A stretch of DNA of 44,610 bases from Priapulus caudatus (taxonomy: Eukaryota > Priapulida > Priapulimorpha > Priapulimorphida > Priapulidae). The position numbers and the translations under genes were made by a program. Below are positions 31,180-40,060 of this stretch, in pieces (the first letter of the stretch is position 1; each line of letters begins with the position of its first letter). Under the pieces are notes generated by a model. It was not told the origin of the DNA. It ran no database searches and saw nothing but the letters and a program-made list of their open reading frames with translations. The stretch spans positions 1,526,077-1,570,686 of the forward strand of contig NW_014577068.1 in assembly GCF_000485595.1 (NCBI RefSeq). Reading direction: 5' to 3'.

Positions 31180-31960
31180 CAGATGGTTCATCCGATGAGA
31201 AATATTGCTGTCTTGTTCCTATCAGATTTGGCAGATTGCCAGAAACGTTTGCAGTTTGACTTGTCACTGAAGCTTGGAACTCTCTACCACAGCAAGTTCG
31301 GACAAATTCTGTTTATTCTAGTTTTAAGTATAGTGTTAAGAAATGTCTGATGGAAAAGGTAGAAACATTAGAGGCAGAGGAGTATGATTTTGAATTTTTC
31401 ACTAAAAGAATTCGGTTGAAATTAGGCATAAGAAAAGTTTGTATCGTCTTATGAGAATGTACCACAATTCAATAGTTAGTGCTGCTGAGAGGGTCTATGT
31501 CCCCCAGGGTACTGCCGGAACGTACCCTGGTACCAGAGCATATAAATCAACGTGATTTATATGCTCTGCTGGTACTATCTAATATGCCAGACCGTACCTC
31601 GCCTACTCCACTAACAAGTCTAGGGAGTCGCCTACGCCTACTCCCTAACCCTAACAGATAGTTACCAGATTTACGCTCGGTATACCGGACCGTACCCAGG
31701 GTACGCTCCGGCAGTACCCTGGGGGACATAGACCCTATGAGCGTTAGTGCTGAGTGATAGTATCAGTAGTGTAATTGTTAGATTCAAGGCATAGCAAAAC
31801 AAGCGACCACAATGTAAATACAGTGTGCTAGTCATGCTTTTCGTGTATATATATTCTTGGTAGTTATCCATTTTATGAATTCAAATTCTATTGTAAAAGA
31901 TATGCTATGTATTGTATATGATGATAATTGCCTAAATAAAAAAAAATAAAAAACACTTGC
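31180..31960 (+). pseudogene. 3' tail of a second LINE, interrupted by a MITE
   Basis: The plus-strand frame ending TGA at 31452-31454 reads EAWNSLPQQVRTNSVYSSFK, the usual last segment of LINE ORF2 proteins. An in-frame stop lies about 20 codons upstream. The following non-coding part is split by the element at 31484-31742, continues through AGTGATAGTATCAGTAGTG and ends in TAAATAAAAAAAAATAAAA near 31933-31952. It is a different, oppositely oriented LINE from the one at 28400-31075. Confidence 0.7.
31484..31742. mobile_element. TIR element (MULE-like MITE) with TTAGGG-like core
   Basis: Inverted termini share AGGGTCTATGTCCCCCAGGG and extend about 35 bp. GTTAGTGCT flanks it as a 9-bp direct repeat (31475-31483 and 31743-31751). 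The outer bases, GCTGAGAGGGTC and GCTCATAGGGTC, resemble those of the element at 13245-13489. The interior has a second inverted pair (GCATATAAATCA/TGATTTATATGC) and CCCTAACCCTAAC. No coding capacity. Confidence 0.82.
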
Positions 31961-32518
31961 CTTACTTGGTGTGAACAACTCTTCACCTATGTAAAGCCAC
32001 CTGAATAGTTTACTCAATTTCGAACACATACAATTTTGAGAAGTACTTATTTCTCTCATCCGAACAATTCAATTGAAGTATCAGTGTCTGTTACACTTCT
32101 AGTTCTAGGGGCAATCACAATAATCTAATTCATTAATTGATACGATTATTACTAATACTTTATAAACAACGCACGTCCAATTGGTTGTGTAAACTTACTT
32201 CAATCACAACCCACATGATTACGGATCCTTCAACCCATGATTACATCACCTTAATTTAACTGACTTCAGATTGGCAGACTTTTAAAGTTCACGCATAAAC
32301 AGGCGTATTTTAAACGCGGGTGGTGAAGGTACGGCAGCCGTATCTTAATGTCTCGAGGCTGACGAGTCGGCAGTCCACTTGCCGCATGCGTCGCTTTCCC
32401 ACACCATAGATTTTTTTTGGTACTATGACACGCGTATATAAGATAGCTGAGTCGGTTTAGAGTTGATGTTAGGGTTAGGGTTAGGGATAGGGTGACTGTT
32501 TGTACTTGTGTGGTGGGA
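31707..32518 (+). repeat. Duplicated segment A, copy 1
   Basis: Aligns along its length with 39244-40060 (copy 2). It starts inside the right terminus of the MITE at TCCGGCAGTACCCTGGG and ends at GACTGTTTGTACTTGTGTG. The differences are mostly single-base gains or losses. Confidence 0.9.
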
Positions 32519-32680
32519 CTGCCGTACCGTAGCCTCGAGACATTAAGATACGGCTGCCGTACCCGTGAGGCCTCGAGACATTAAGATACGGCTGCCGTGT
32601 AGCCTCGAGACAGTTAAAATACGGCGGCTGTACCCGTAGCCTCGAGACATTAAGATACGGCGGCCGTCCTAGCCTCTGGC
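32320..32680. mobile_element. Cluster of inverted-repeat element ends (GTACGGCAGCCGTATCTTAA family)
   Basis: A left arm near 32329-32378 (GGTACGGCAGCCGTATCTTA, ATGTCTCGAGGCT) is inverted near 32513-32563. The interior carries GTTAGGGTTAGGGTTAGGGA. Three further right-arm-like copies of CCTCGAGACATTAAGATACG follow in tandem up to about 32668. A single copy of this element also sits in A copy 2 (left arm near 39870). No target duplication was resolved. Confidence 0.7.
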
Positions 32681-32681
32681 A

Positions 32682-32942
32682 TTTTAACGCAGTGGCTACA
32701 GGTACGGTAGGCGTATGTTAATAGTCTTGAAGCTACGGGTACGGTAGTCCATTTGCGCATGCGTCGCTTTCCAGCAAACTAATGCCCCCCTACCGTGGCG
32801 CAATTTTATCATCGGGAGTGGTGATCGCTTTTGGCAATGGTTATACCTACCGTACCAATACCCTCTCAGATAGAACTCTTTTCATAGACTAATTACACAC
32901 TACGTTCCTACCGTAACTCTGTAGCCACTGCCGTTTAAAATG
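32682..32942. mobile_element. MITE with GCATTTTAA..GCAGTGGCTACAG termini
   Basis: The left end, GGCATTTTAACGCAGTGGCT, is inverted at the right end near 32917-32942, with CTACAG and TACGGTAGG also shared. Non-coding. It may be related to the cluster to its left, whose arms share GCGGTGGCT and the GTACGG style. Confidence 0.65.
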
Positions 32943-33069
32943 CGTGAGAGTGGTCTATTTAGGTTACGGCAGGCCGTTACGGTAATTGCTCCGTGCTAGG
33001 GGGGGTGGGTCCGTCGGTAGTATTTGGTCGGAGGCTACACTGGTCAGCGTTAGCGGTAGTGATCTCCTG

Positions 33070-33330
33070 CTTTTTTGTTTTTCAATATCTTATTTTATTT
33101 TTTTATTTATATTTAATTTAAAATTAATATTTATTTGGATATATTTTAATTTATTAATTTATATTAAAATTTTTAATTTTTTTTTTATTAATAATTAAAT
33201 TATAATTTAATTTTTTTTTAATTAAAAATTTTTATTTATAAATTTTATTTTAAGATAATTATATATATTTAATTTTTAATTCACGCATTATATTAATCTC
33301 CAGCCTAATAATTAATTAATTAATTAGCTA
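33070..33330. repeat. AT-only low-complexity tract
   Basis: Almost pure A/T, built of ATTTA, TTTAATT and AATTAATTAATTAATTAG. Open frames across it are meaningless. Confidence 0.85.
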
Positions 33331-33408
33331 GCCTACACTAGTGTTAGTTTGGCGGATCGATTGTCAGTACAATGCCAAATCATATGAAAGCAATAGGTAA
33401 ATACACAT

Positions 33409-35181
33409 TAGGGGTGAGTATTGCGACAAAAAACCGTATGCAAGTATATTGCATACGACAAAACCGTATTGCAATATTTTTCATACGATTGGGCACAATG
33501 TATAACCATTGCATGATATAGTAACAATTTTTGATGGTTTTAATTATCATCATATATTGTATTATATGAATGATTACTTTCTCATGTTTTCTTGAGAAAC
33601 AGAGCACGGCAATGTTTCCCGGCCCTGACAGTGCAGCCCTCTTGCTGCCGTAACATGTCAACCGCTGGACTGAAACCCTCTCGGAAGCACTGACGGTAGC
33701 TGCGAATACACAATACCCCTGCCTGCCATAAATTGCTAATTAACTGGATACTGAACTTGAAACTCAGCGGTTCTCCCTCGTGCGCAAACGGCGGCGCGCG
33801 CGCGCGCCCGTTTGGGAAAAACTCCCCTGTTCAAGTTGCCGCCCCATTTAACTTACCTCCGCCCCGATTAATTCCGCACAGCATAAAGTTTGCCAGCCGA
33901 GAATTCGATCGTCAACAATTCCCATTCGACCAGTGACACCCGGGTGTGTATTTTGTTACCGGCCACGCATCACTTAGACAATACACAAGTACAACAGTCA
34001 ACTGTCCTACACCTAACCTGAACTTGTACACGACTCGGCTATCTTATATAATATACACGAACCAAATCCTCCGCTATGGCGCTGTGCGGTGCGAATTATT
34101 ACGCGATTAATTAGTGGTTTCGGGTAACAAAACCGCCCCGGACCCCCCTTGGTCCTCCCCTCCCGCTTTCCACTCCCCTCCCCCTGTGGTGAATTTCATC
34201 CTGGCGCAGAACCTGAAAACTGAAACTCGACAACAGTGGGGTCTCCTTCAGCTTGTAATCGCCTGCGCGCGCGGGCACTCAGGTGAGGCATAGGCTATAT
34301 ATAAACCAGGGTCTGAAATTAAGCGACGAGAAGGGCAAGGCAAATTTTTTTAGGGATGTGGAAAATCGCCTGAAGTTTTCTCTAAAATAGAAAGGCACGA
34401 AGGCAACTCTCAAGTTTGAGAACGGGCACGCAAGGCCTTTGTAAAATAAAGGGAACTCATACAAATTCAGTACATCAACATCGTCTTGCGCTTTTATAGT
34501 ACAAAACAATATGCGCCATGTAGCTTACACGCGTAACACTGACCCCCTGTACCCCAGCCTTCTGCTAATTGGACGTACACAGTAACAAGAAATTTTACCA
34601 TGCCGTCTATGCAGGAGCAAATAATTTGCCGATGCTGTTATTAATTCCGCTCGCTGCCGACTATCGGTTCTTTAGCTACCACATTGCAACTCTACACGCA
34701 CGCAACAGCGCACGTGTTATGTTGATTTGACTAAAAACAAACTAAAAGCAGTAGATAAAGGGCGCCGGACGGCAATTACATAAAGGGCAGACGGCAGGTG
34801 ACTGCCGTCGTCGGGTTGGATTTCAGGGGCAGTACGGCAGCATTGTAGTGAGGGCACCGAGACGGCAACTTGCCGGTCGTGCGTGTTTAAATGTCGAGCC
34901 CTGATATAAACTCCCTAGTCTGCGCCGTGGCTCTCTGCCTCACGCCACGTCTGCCCACTCTGCCCGCGCGCAGTAGGTTACCGCGCAGTGTCCATGCAGT
35001 GTCGCGTACCAGTAATACTGTATGGCGCTCCGGTGCAGCATTGCTGCTTTCGTACATATGATACGACCGCCAGTCATATTTTCGAGCGCGCATAAGCAAT
35101 ATAGACATAAAGGGCAAGTGTCAAGTAATTTATTTGCCTGTTTACCACCCGATCGTATATACCGTATATCGTTACACCCCT
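33409..35181. mobile_element. Possible larger TIR element enclosing the hAT MITE
   Basis: The left end, TAGGGGTGAGTATTGCGAC, resembles the inverted right end, TAGGGGTGTAACGATATACG. TAGGGGTGtaACG-type ends occur in hAT relatives. The flanks do not give a clean 8-bp duplication, and the interior has no recognised transposase. Treat as tentative. Confidence 0.3.
34307..34903. mobile_element. hAT-type MITE, copy 1
   Basis: The ends read CAGGGTCTGAAATTAAGC and, inverted, CAGGGCTCGACATTTAA, with an exact 8-bp duplication ATATAAAC (34299-34306 and 34904-34911), as expected for hAT. 597 bp, no transposase. It contains GGGCAAGGCAAATTTTTTTA and GACGGCAGGTGACTGCCGTC. A degraded second copy is at about 43341-43948. 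Confidence 0.9.
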
Positions 35182-35434
35182 AATATCAACATAGATTAAT
35201 TTAATCTGTTTTTACACGCGTTATAAGATAGCCAAGTCGGTGTATTAGTTAGTGTTAGGGTTAGAGGGGGGATAGGGGTTACTGTTTGTACTTGCCTGTG
35301 TGGAGCTGCGAGTACCGCGTAGTCCTCAAGACATTAAGATACAAGATACGCGACCCGTGCCGCTGTTATCTTAAGGAAGTGTCTAAACAACCGGATCGGT
35401 TTTCGGAATCCTGAAATAAACAACTGGCGTCCTC
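34912..35434. other. Unassigned sequence with a third TTAGGG-containing motif
   Basis: Near 35222-35345 it repeats the motif seen at 32437 and 39978 (ATAAGATAGC..AGTCGGT, GTGTTAGGGTTAG, ACTGTTTGTACTTG, then CAAGACATTAAGATAC). It is probably another decayed copy of that inverted-repeat element. No gene is recognised. Confidence 0.45.
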
Positions 35435-35704
35435 TTCCTCTGAGTGGTCTGGTTTTTTGTCATTTATTTATTTTTTTTTTTTATATTAGAAATTAGGATA
35501 GGGCTTATCGGTTAGGATTAGGCGTTTGGGTTAGGGTTTAGGCGTCTATATTCCACACACTTGTCATGTAGGTTCGATGGCTCAGGGTAGCGCTTCGCTT
35601 CGTCGATCAGTACATAGACCATTATCGCCAATGCGTTAAATATCACCAGATGGCGCCCCGCGCGTCAAAGCTATGATGGGAATGGAAAAGGGGCAACGAT
35701 CGGC

Positions 35705-36390
35705 GCTCATAGGTAATATATGCCACGCGTATGGGTGATAGAAAGATATACTATACAGTATATTCTCGCAACGAGTTGATTACGTCTAGAAGATCGTAGA
35801 GGAATATAGACACATGTCTATAGCATATAATCTCCGTAAATTTAGTTTTTGTGAAGCACGTAGATCATAATTAATACCTAAATATATAGCGAACGGTACG
35901 CGCATTAGGCGCCTATTGCGTGCAGTTCCGGCTATACGCACGGCTGATTGGTGATAGGAAGGATACAACTATTTACATCTTGCAAACAGAGTTGAGGTTA
36001 GCATTTCTAGAAATGCATAAAGGAATATAAGACAAATGTCTTAGCTATAATCTCTGTGAATTTTCGGTTGTTGAAGCACGAGTAGTCTTAATTAATTACC
36101 AAAGTATAATGCCGAAACGGTATGCGCGCATAGGCGGGCCTATTGCGTGCACCGGCTATACGCACGACTGGGTAATAGGAAAGGATACCTAACGTATCAT
36201 ATCTCGCTAATGGAGTTTGAGTTAGTTTCTAGAAATTTAGATGAATATAGACACATGTCTTAACGCTATAATCTCTGTAATTTCTCAGTTTGTTGAAGCC
36301 AGATTGTCTAATTAATTACCCACATATATGCGAACGGTATTCGCGCATGAGCAACTGCGCCTAATTGCGTTTGCAGCGGCTGCTAAGCTC
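35705..36390 (+). repeat. Tandem repeat, three units of about 220 bp
   Basis: Each unit carries ATATAGACACATGTC (near 35806, 36026 and 36245), TATAATCTC..GTAA, TGAAGCACG (or variant), AATTAATTACC, CGAACGGTA and CTATTGCGT. Units differ mainly by one- to three-base indels. Confidence 0.85.
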
Positions 36391-36638
36391 TGTGCGGCGG
36401 CGGCGCAGTAATGCCCCTTTTCCTATCCCATGACGCATTGCTGTTCCGATTGGCGATAAGGTTTATTGTGACCGTGTTCGAACCCAATAACATGTTTTTA
36501 TTTTTCTATGCTTTGTGTATTTCTTTGTATTTTATTTGTTTCTGCATTTATTTGTTCTGTAACTTCTGTTTATGTTCGGAATTAAATATATTTCTTTATG
36601 TTTTGCATTAAAAATGGTCCTATTATATATTTGTCCTG

Positions 36639-36764
36639 TTCACAGGGACCAGAACTGCAGAAGCGAAAGAAAAAAAGTGTTATAACTTATATATATATAT
36701 ATAGAAGTATTTATATATATAACACTTTTTTTTCGCCTCAGGTCCCCGTGGTCCTGTTATGTTC
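36639..36764. repeat. Hairpin with A/T-run arms
   Basis: TCACAGGGACCAGAACTGCA, AGCGAAAGAAAAAAAGTGTT and TATA on the left are inverted on the right (AACACTTTTTTTTCGC, GGTCC). The loop is TA-rich. The same structure, with indels, recurs near 41312-41428. Confidence 0.75.
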
Positions 36765-36827
36765 GGAAACTGACCAATCAGAGAAGAGAGCCGGTTGTTA
36801 GTGTTTAGTTTTTAGGACTCCGAAACC

Positions 36828-36974
36828 TAGACCAATAAATTGTGCCCTAAAAATTTTTATATTCTGATGTTATTTTAGGAAATAACATTAATCCTAAAAT
36901 AAAATCAAGAAATAAAGTTAATCCTAAAATAACATCAGAATATAAAAATTTTTAGGGCACAATTTATTGGTCTA
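36828..36974. mobile_element. 147-bp palindromic MITE with 9-bp target duplication
   Basis: The ends read TAGACCAATAAATTGTGCCC and its perfect reverse complement; the arms run more than 50 bp. TCCGAAACC flanks it at 36819-36827 and 36975-36983. The homologous place in copy 2 (near 41489) has a single CTCCGAAACCGG, an empty site. Non-coding; 9-bp duplications suggest a MULE-like origin. Confidence 0.92.
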
Positions 36975-37789
36975 TCCGAAACCGGGTCCGGTCGTTTAGA
37001 CACTGGCACTGCCTATTTTAAACAGAGTGGCCATGCTAGATATGCCCGGCTGCCGGGCACGGTCTTCGATTTCCTAAATGCCCGGCAGTTTTTAATTTTC
37101 AGCGTTATCTCAAGTAAACAAGGGTTAGGGTTTAGGAATATCCTACTAACCACAGCGTATTTTAAAGTTGTAACTTGTAGTTGTAGGCGTTTATCCAAAA
37201 CCGGCGTAAGCAACTAAAACAAGATCGTCCAGCGAGATCAGTTAGTCCTGCTCAAAATTTTGCTATTGAAGCCGATGAAATAATACTGCAGGTTATTATA
37301 ATACGATGGAGTCTTATGTGCTCTTGGGTGCATACATAGGTGCTGAACGGCTCAGTAGGGTACATCATATAAATCAGTTAGCACTAAACGTTAAAACGTA
37401 AAACAAAACTCACAGATCGGATTCTCCTATCCTAAGAACCTCAGCTAAGAACGGCCAATGAGTGGCAGCACTAGTGCCAACAAAAGAACGTTCTTTGAAT
37501 GTGCTGTTTTGTTTGCTCGTCGTGTTGTAGTGTCACATCGCGTGAGAAAGTTAATTTTAATCTCAAACTGGGTATTAACAACTTAACATAATGGTAGGCA
37601 TGTGTTATAGAAATATGTTAACATATATACTATATTGTTATTACTTAAATCAGAGTGTTCATAGTTTGTAGTAGGATAGCTCCAAGAAACGGTACGGTAT
37701 TGCTACAAATTACAATGCTAGGGGCGTCGGGTCCACAGCCACAGGCACTTGAAGCGTTTCAATAAAATATAAATAATGCTACTAAATAC

Positions 37790-38912
37790 GAAATCTATTT
37801 ACTACCAAATTCTTAATGTTTCTATACTCTCTTTCACCTATTATTGCCGACAGTTTCCTGTCAATTCCGTCCAAATCCTACGTCCAACCCGGTGTCCGGT
37901 CATCTCTGTTCATCTGCCAACTCAGTTAGCCGGCGAACCGAGCTGTCCGATCTCCAGACGCGTCACCTTGGTTCACGAACCGAGTTGACACGAGAGCGTC
38001 CAACCATATACGCTGCCGGCGCCATTGCTTTCGCGGCGCGACTGTTGCACGCTTACACTAATGGTAATATATATAGCAGGTAGGAAAGCGCGATCGCAAA
38101 ATTCGCTCGACGCTCGCTGGATTTCACACTTTCACAGCACCAATACACAACCAACAGCTTCCATCTTTGTTTCTCTTTCAACAACAGTGTTCACTTGTTA
38201 TAAAAACATAATGTCTCTGTTCGTAACTGAGCTGTGTCACGCGAAATCACACAAAGATTGACGAAATTCTCGCGTTCGCGAACCTTGGCCTGTAATGTAA
38301 ATGGCTGCAAGTACAGGGCTATATATAGACTGGGACTCGCTCGCACCTCGATTACCCATCGAGTGACTAAGCTAAGCCAAGAGGTGGGAGTGGCCGCCAG
38401 TCTATGGGCTATAGGCGGCGCGCAGGCGGCGCACTGCTTTCCAACTCCCGTACAAGCCTCGCCATTGGAACTTTGCAAAAACGTTGGAGCGTTGCGGCGC
38501 AAGAATGAGGTCACGAAGAGCGCCGGTGGGCGTTTCCTGATTCTGACAGACATTTACATTACAGGGCAAGGTTCGCGAACGCGAGAATTTCGTCAGTCTT
38601 TGTGTGATTTCACGTGACACAGCTCGTTTACGAACAGAGACATTATGTTTTTATAACAAGTGAACACTGTTGTTGAAAGAGAAACAACGATGGAAGCTGT
38701 TGGATGTGTATTGGTGCTGTGAAAGTGCGAAATCCAGCGAGCGTCGAGCGAATTTTGCGATCGCGCTTTCCTACCTGCTATATATATTAGTATAAGCGTG
38801 CAACAGTCGCGCCGCGAAAGCAATGGCGCCGGCAGCGTATATGGTTGGACGTAGCATTTGGACGGAAGACTGTCGGCAATAATAGGTGAAAGAGAGTATA
38901 GAAACATTAAAG
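37790..38912. mobile_element. Foldback element with long inverted arms
   Basis: The left arm (about 37815-38305) and right arm (about 38548-38912) are near-identical inverted copies sharing CCAACCATATACGCTGCCGG, AAAGCGCGATCGCAAAATTC and GTTCACTTGTTATAAAAACA. The left arm has an extra ~130-bp piece near 37890-38000. The loop (38306-38547) is GC-rich. A second copy spans 42283-43330 and 43960-44040. No coding capacity is evident; mirrored short frames on the two strands come from the arms. Confidence 0.85.
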
Positions 38913-38930
38913 GCATAATAGGCCCATCGA

Positions 38931-39243
38931 TTATGCAATTTTAACGAATGCTAGAGTAACTGGCACCTTGTGTAGTTAATAAGTACATTACCTTATAGCC
39001 AAACGCGTATTCGTTTGTCCAATATCACTGCTGGTTACTAAGAAATGTCTAATTGAAATCCACAGTCCACGAAATCAGTTGACTGACTTGTTTACAGTTT
39101 CGAAACCCCATACTTCGAAACGGGTGTGATACAGATTTATAGTCCACCGGACATTTTCGCACGCATGCAAAAACGCACGCACGCATGCATTTTCGCTCGG
39201 CCGTACGCAATGCTAGCGATAGTACAGTACCGTAACTGTATAA
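38931..39243. other. Junction between the two duplicated copies
   Basis: About 310 bp not matched elsewhere in the window. It contains a CGCACGCATGC-rich patch (39160-39190). No gene is recognised. Confidence 0.5.
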
Positions 39244-40060
39244 TCCGGCAGTACCCTGGGGGACATAGACCCTATGAGCGTTAGTGCTGAGTGATAGTAT
39301 CAGTAGTGTAATTGTTAGATTCAAGGCATAGCAAAACAAGGACCACAATGTAAATAAGTGTGCTAGTCATGCTTTTCGTGTATATATATTCTTGGTAGTT
39401 ATCCAATTTTATGAATTCAAAATTCTATTGTAAAAGTATGCTATGTATTGTATATGATGGATAATTGCCTAAATAAAAAAAAATAAAAAAACACTTGGCT
39501 TACTTGGTGTTGAACAACTCTTCACCTATGTAAAGCCACCTGAATAGTTTACTCAATTTCGAACACATAAATTTTTGAGAAGTACTTATTTCTCTCATCC
39601 GAACAATTCAATTGAAGTATCAGTGTCTGTTACACTTCTAGTTCTAGGGGCAATCACAAATAATCATAATTCATTAATTGATACGATTATTACTAATACT
39701 TTATAAACAAACGCACGTCCAATTGGTTGTGTAAACTTACTTCAATCACAACCCACATGATTACGGATCCTTCAACCCATGATTACATCACCTTAATTTA
39801 ACTGACTTCAGATTGGCAGACTTTTAAAGTTCACGCATAACACAGGCGTTATTTTAAACGCGGTGGCTGAAGGTACGGCAGCCGTATCTTAATGTCTCGA
39901 GGCTACGAGTACGGCAGTCCACTTGCGCATGCGTCGCTTTCCCACACCATAGATTATTTTTGGTACTATGACACGCGTATATAAGATAGCTGAGTCGGTT
40001 TAGAGTTAGTGTTAGGGTTAGGGTTAGGGATAGGGTGACTGTTTGTACTTGTGTGTGGGA
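39244..40060 (+). repeat. Duplicated segment A, copy 2
   Basis: Matches 31707-32518, including the right end of the GGGTCTATGTCC MITE, the LINE 3' tail and its TAAATAAAAAAAAATAAAA end, and GTTAGGGTTAGGGTTAGGGA. It lacks the left half of the MITE and everything found at 32519-35434. Confidence 0.9.

Larger units (their letters stand above)
35435..38930 (+). repeat. Duplicated segment B, copy 1
   Basis: Aligns collinearly with 40061-44040. It contains a three-unit ~220-bp tandem repeat, an A/T hairpin, a palindromic MITE (absent from copy 2) and a foldback element. No convincing gene; the short frames mirror the foldback arms. Confidence 0.88.

Noticed and set aside
38191-38920. Paired ORFs with matching proteins on opposite strands
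   Set aside because: They are mirror images produced by the foldback arms, not homologous genes.
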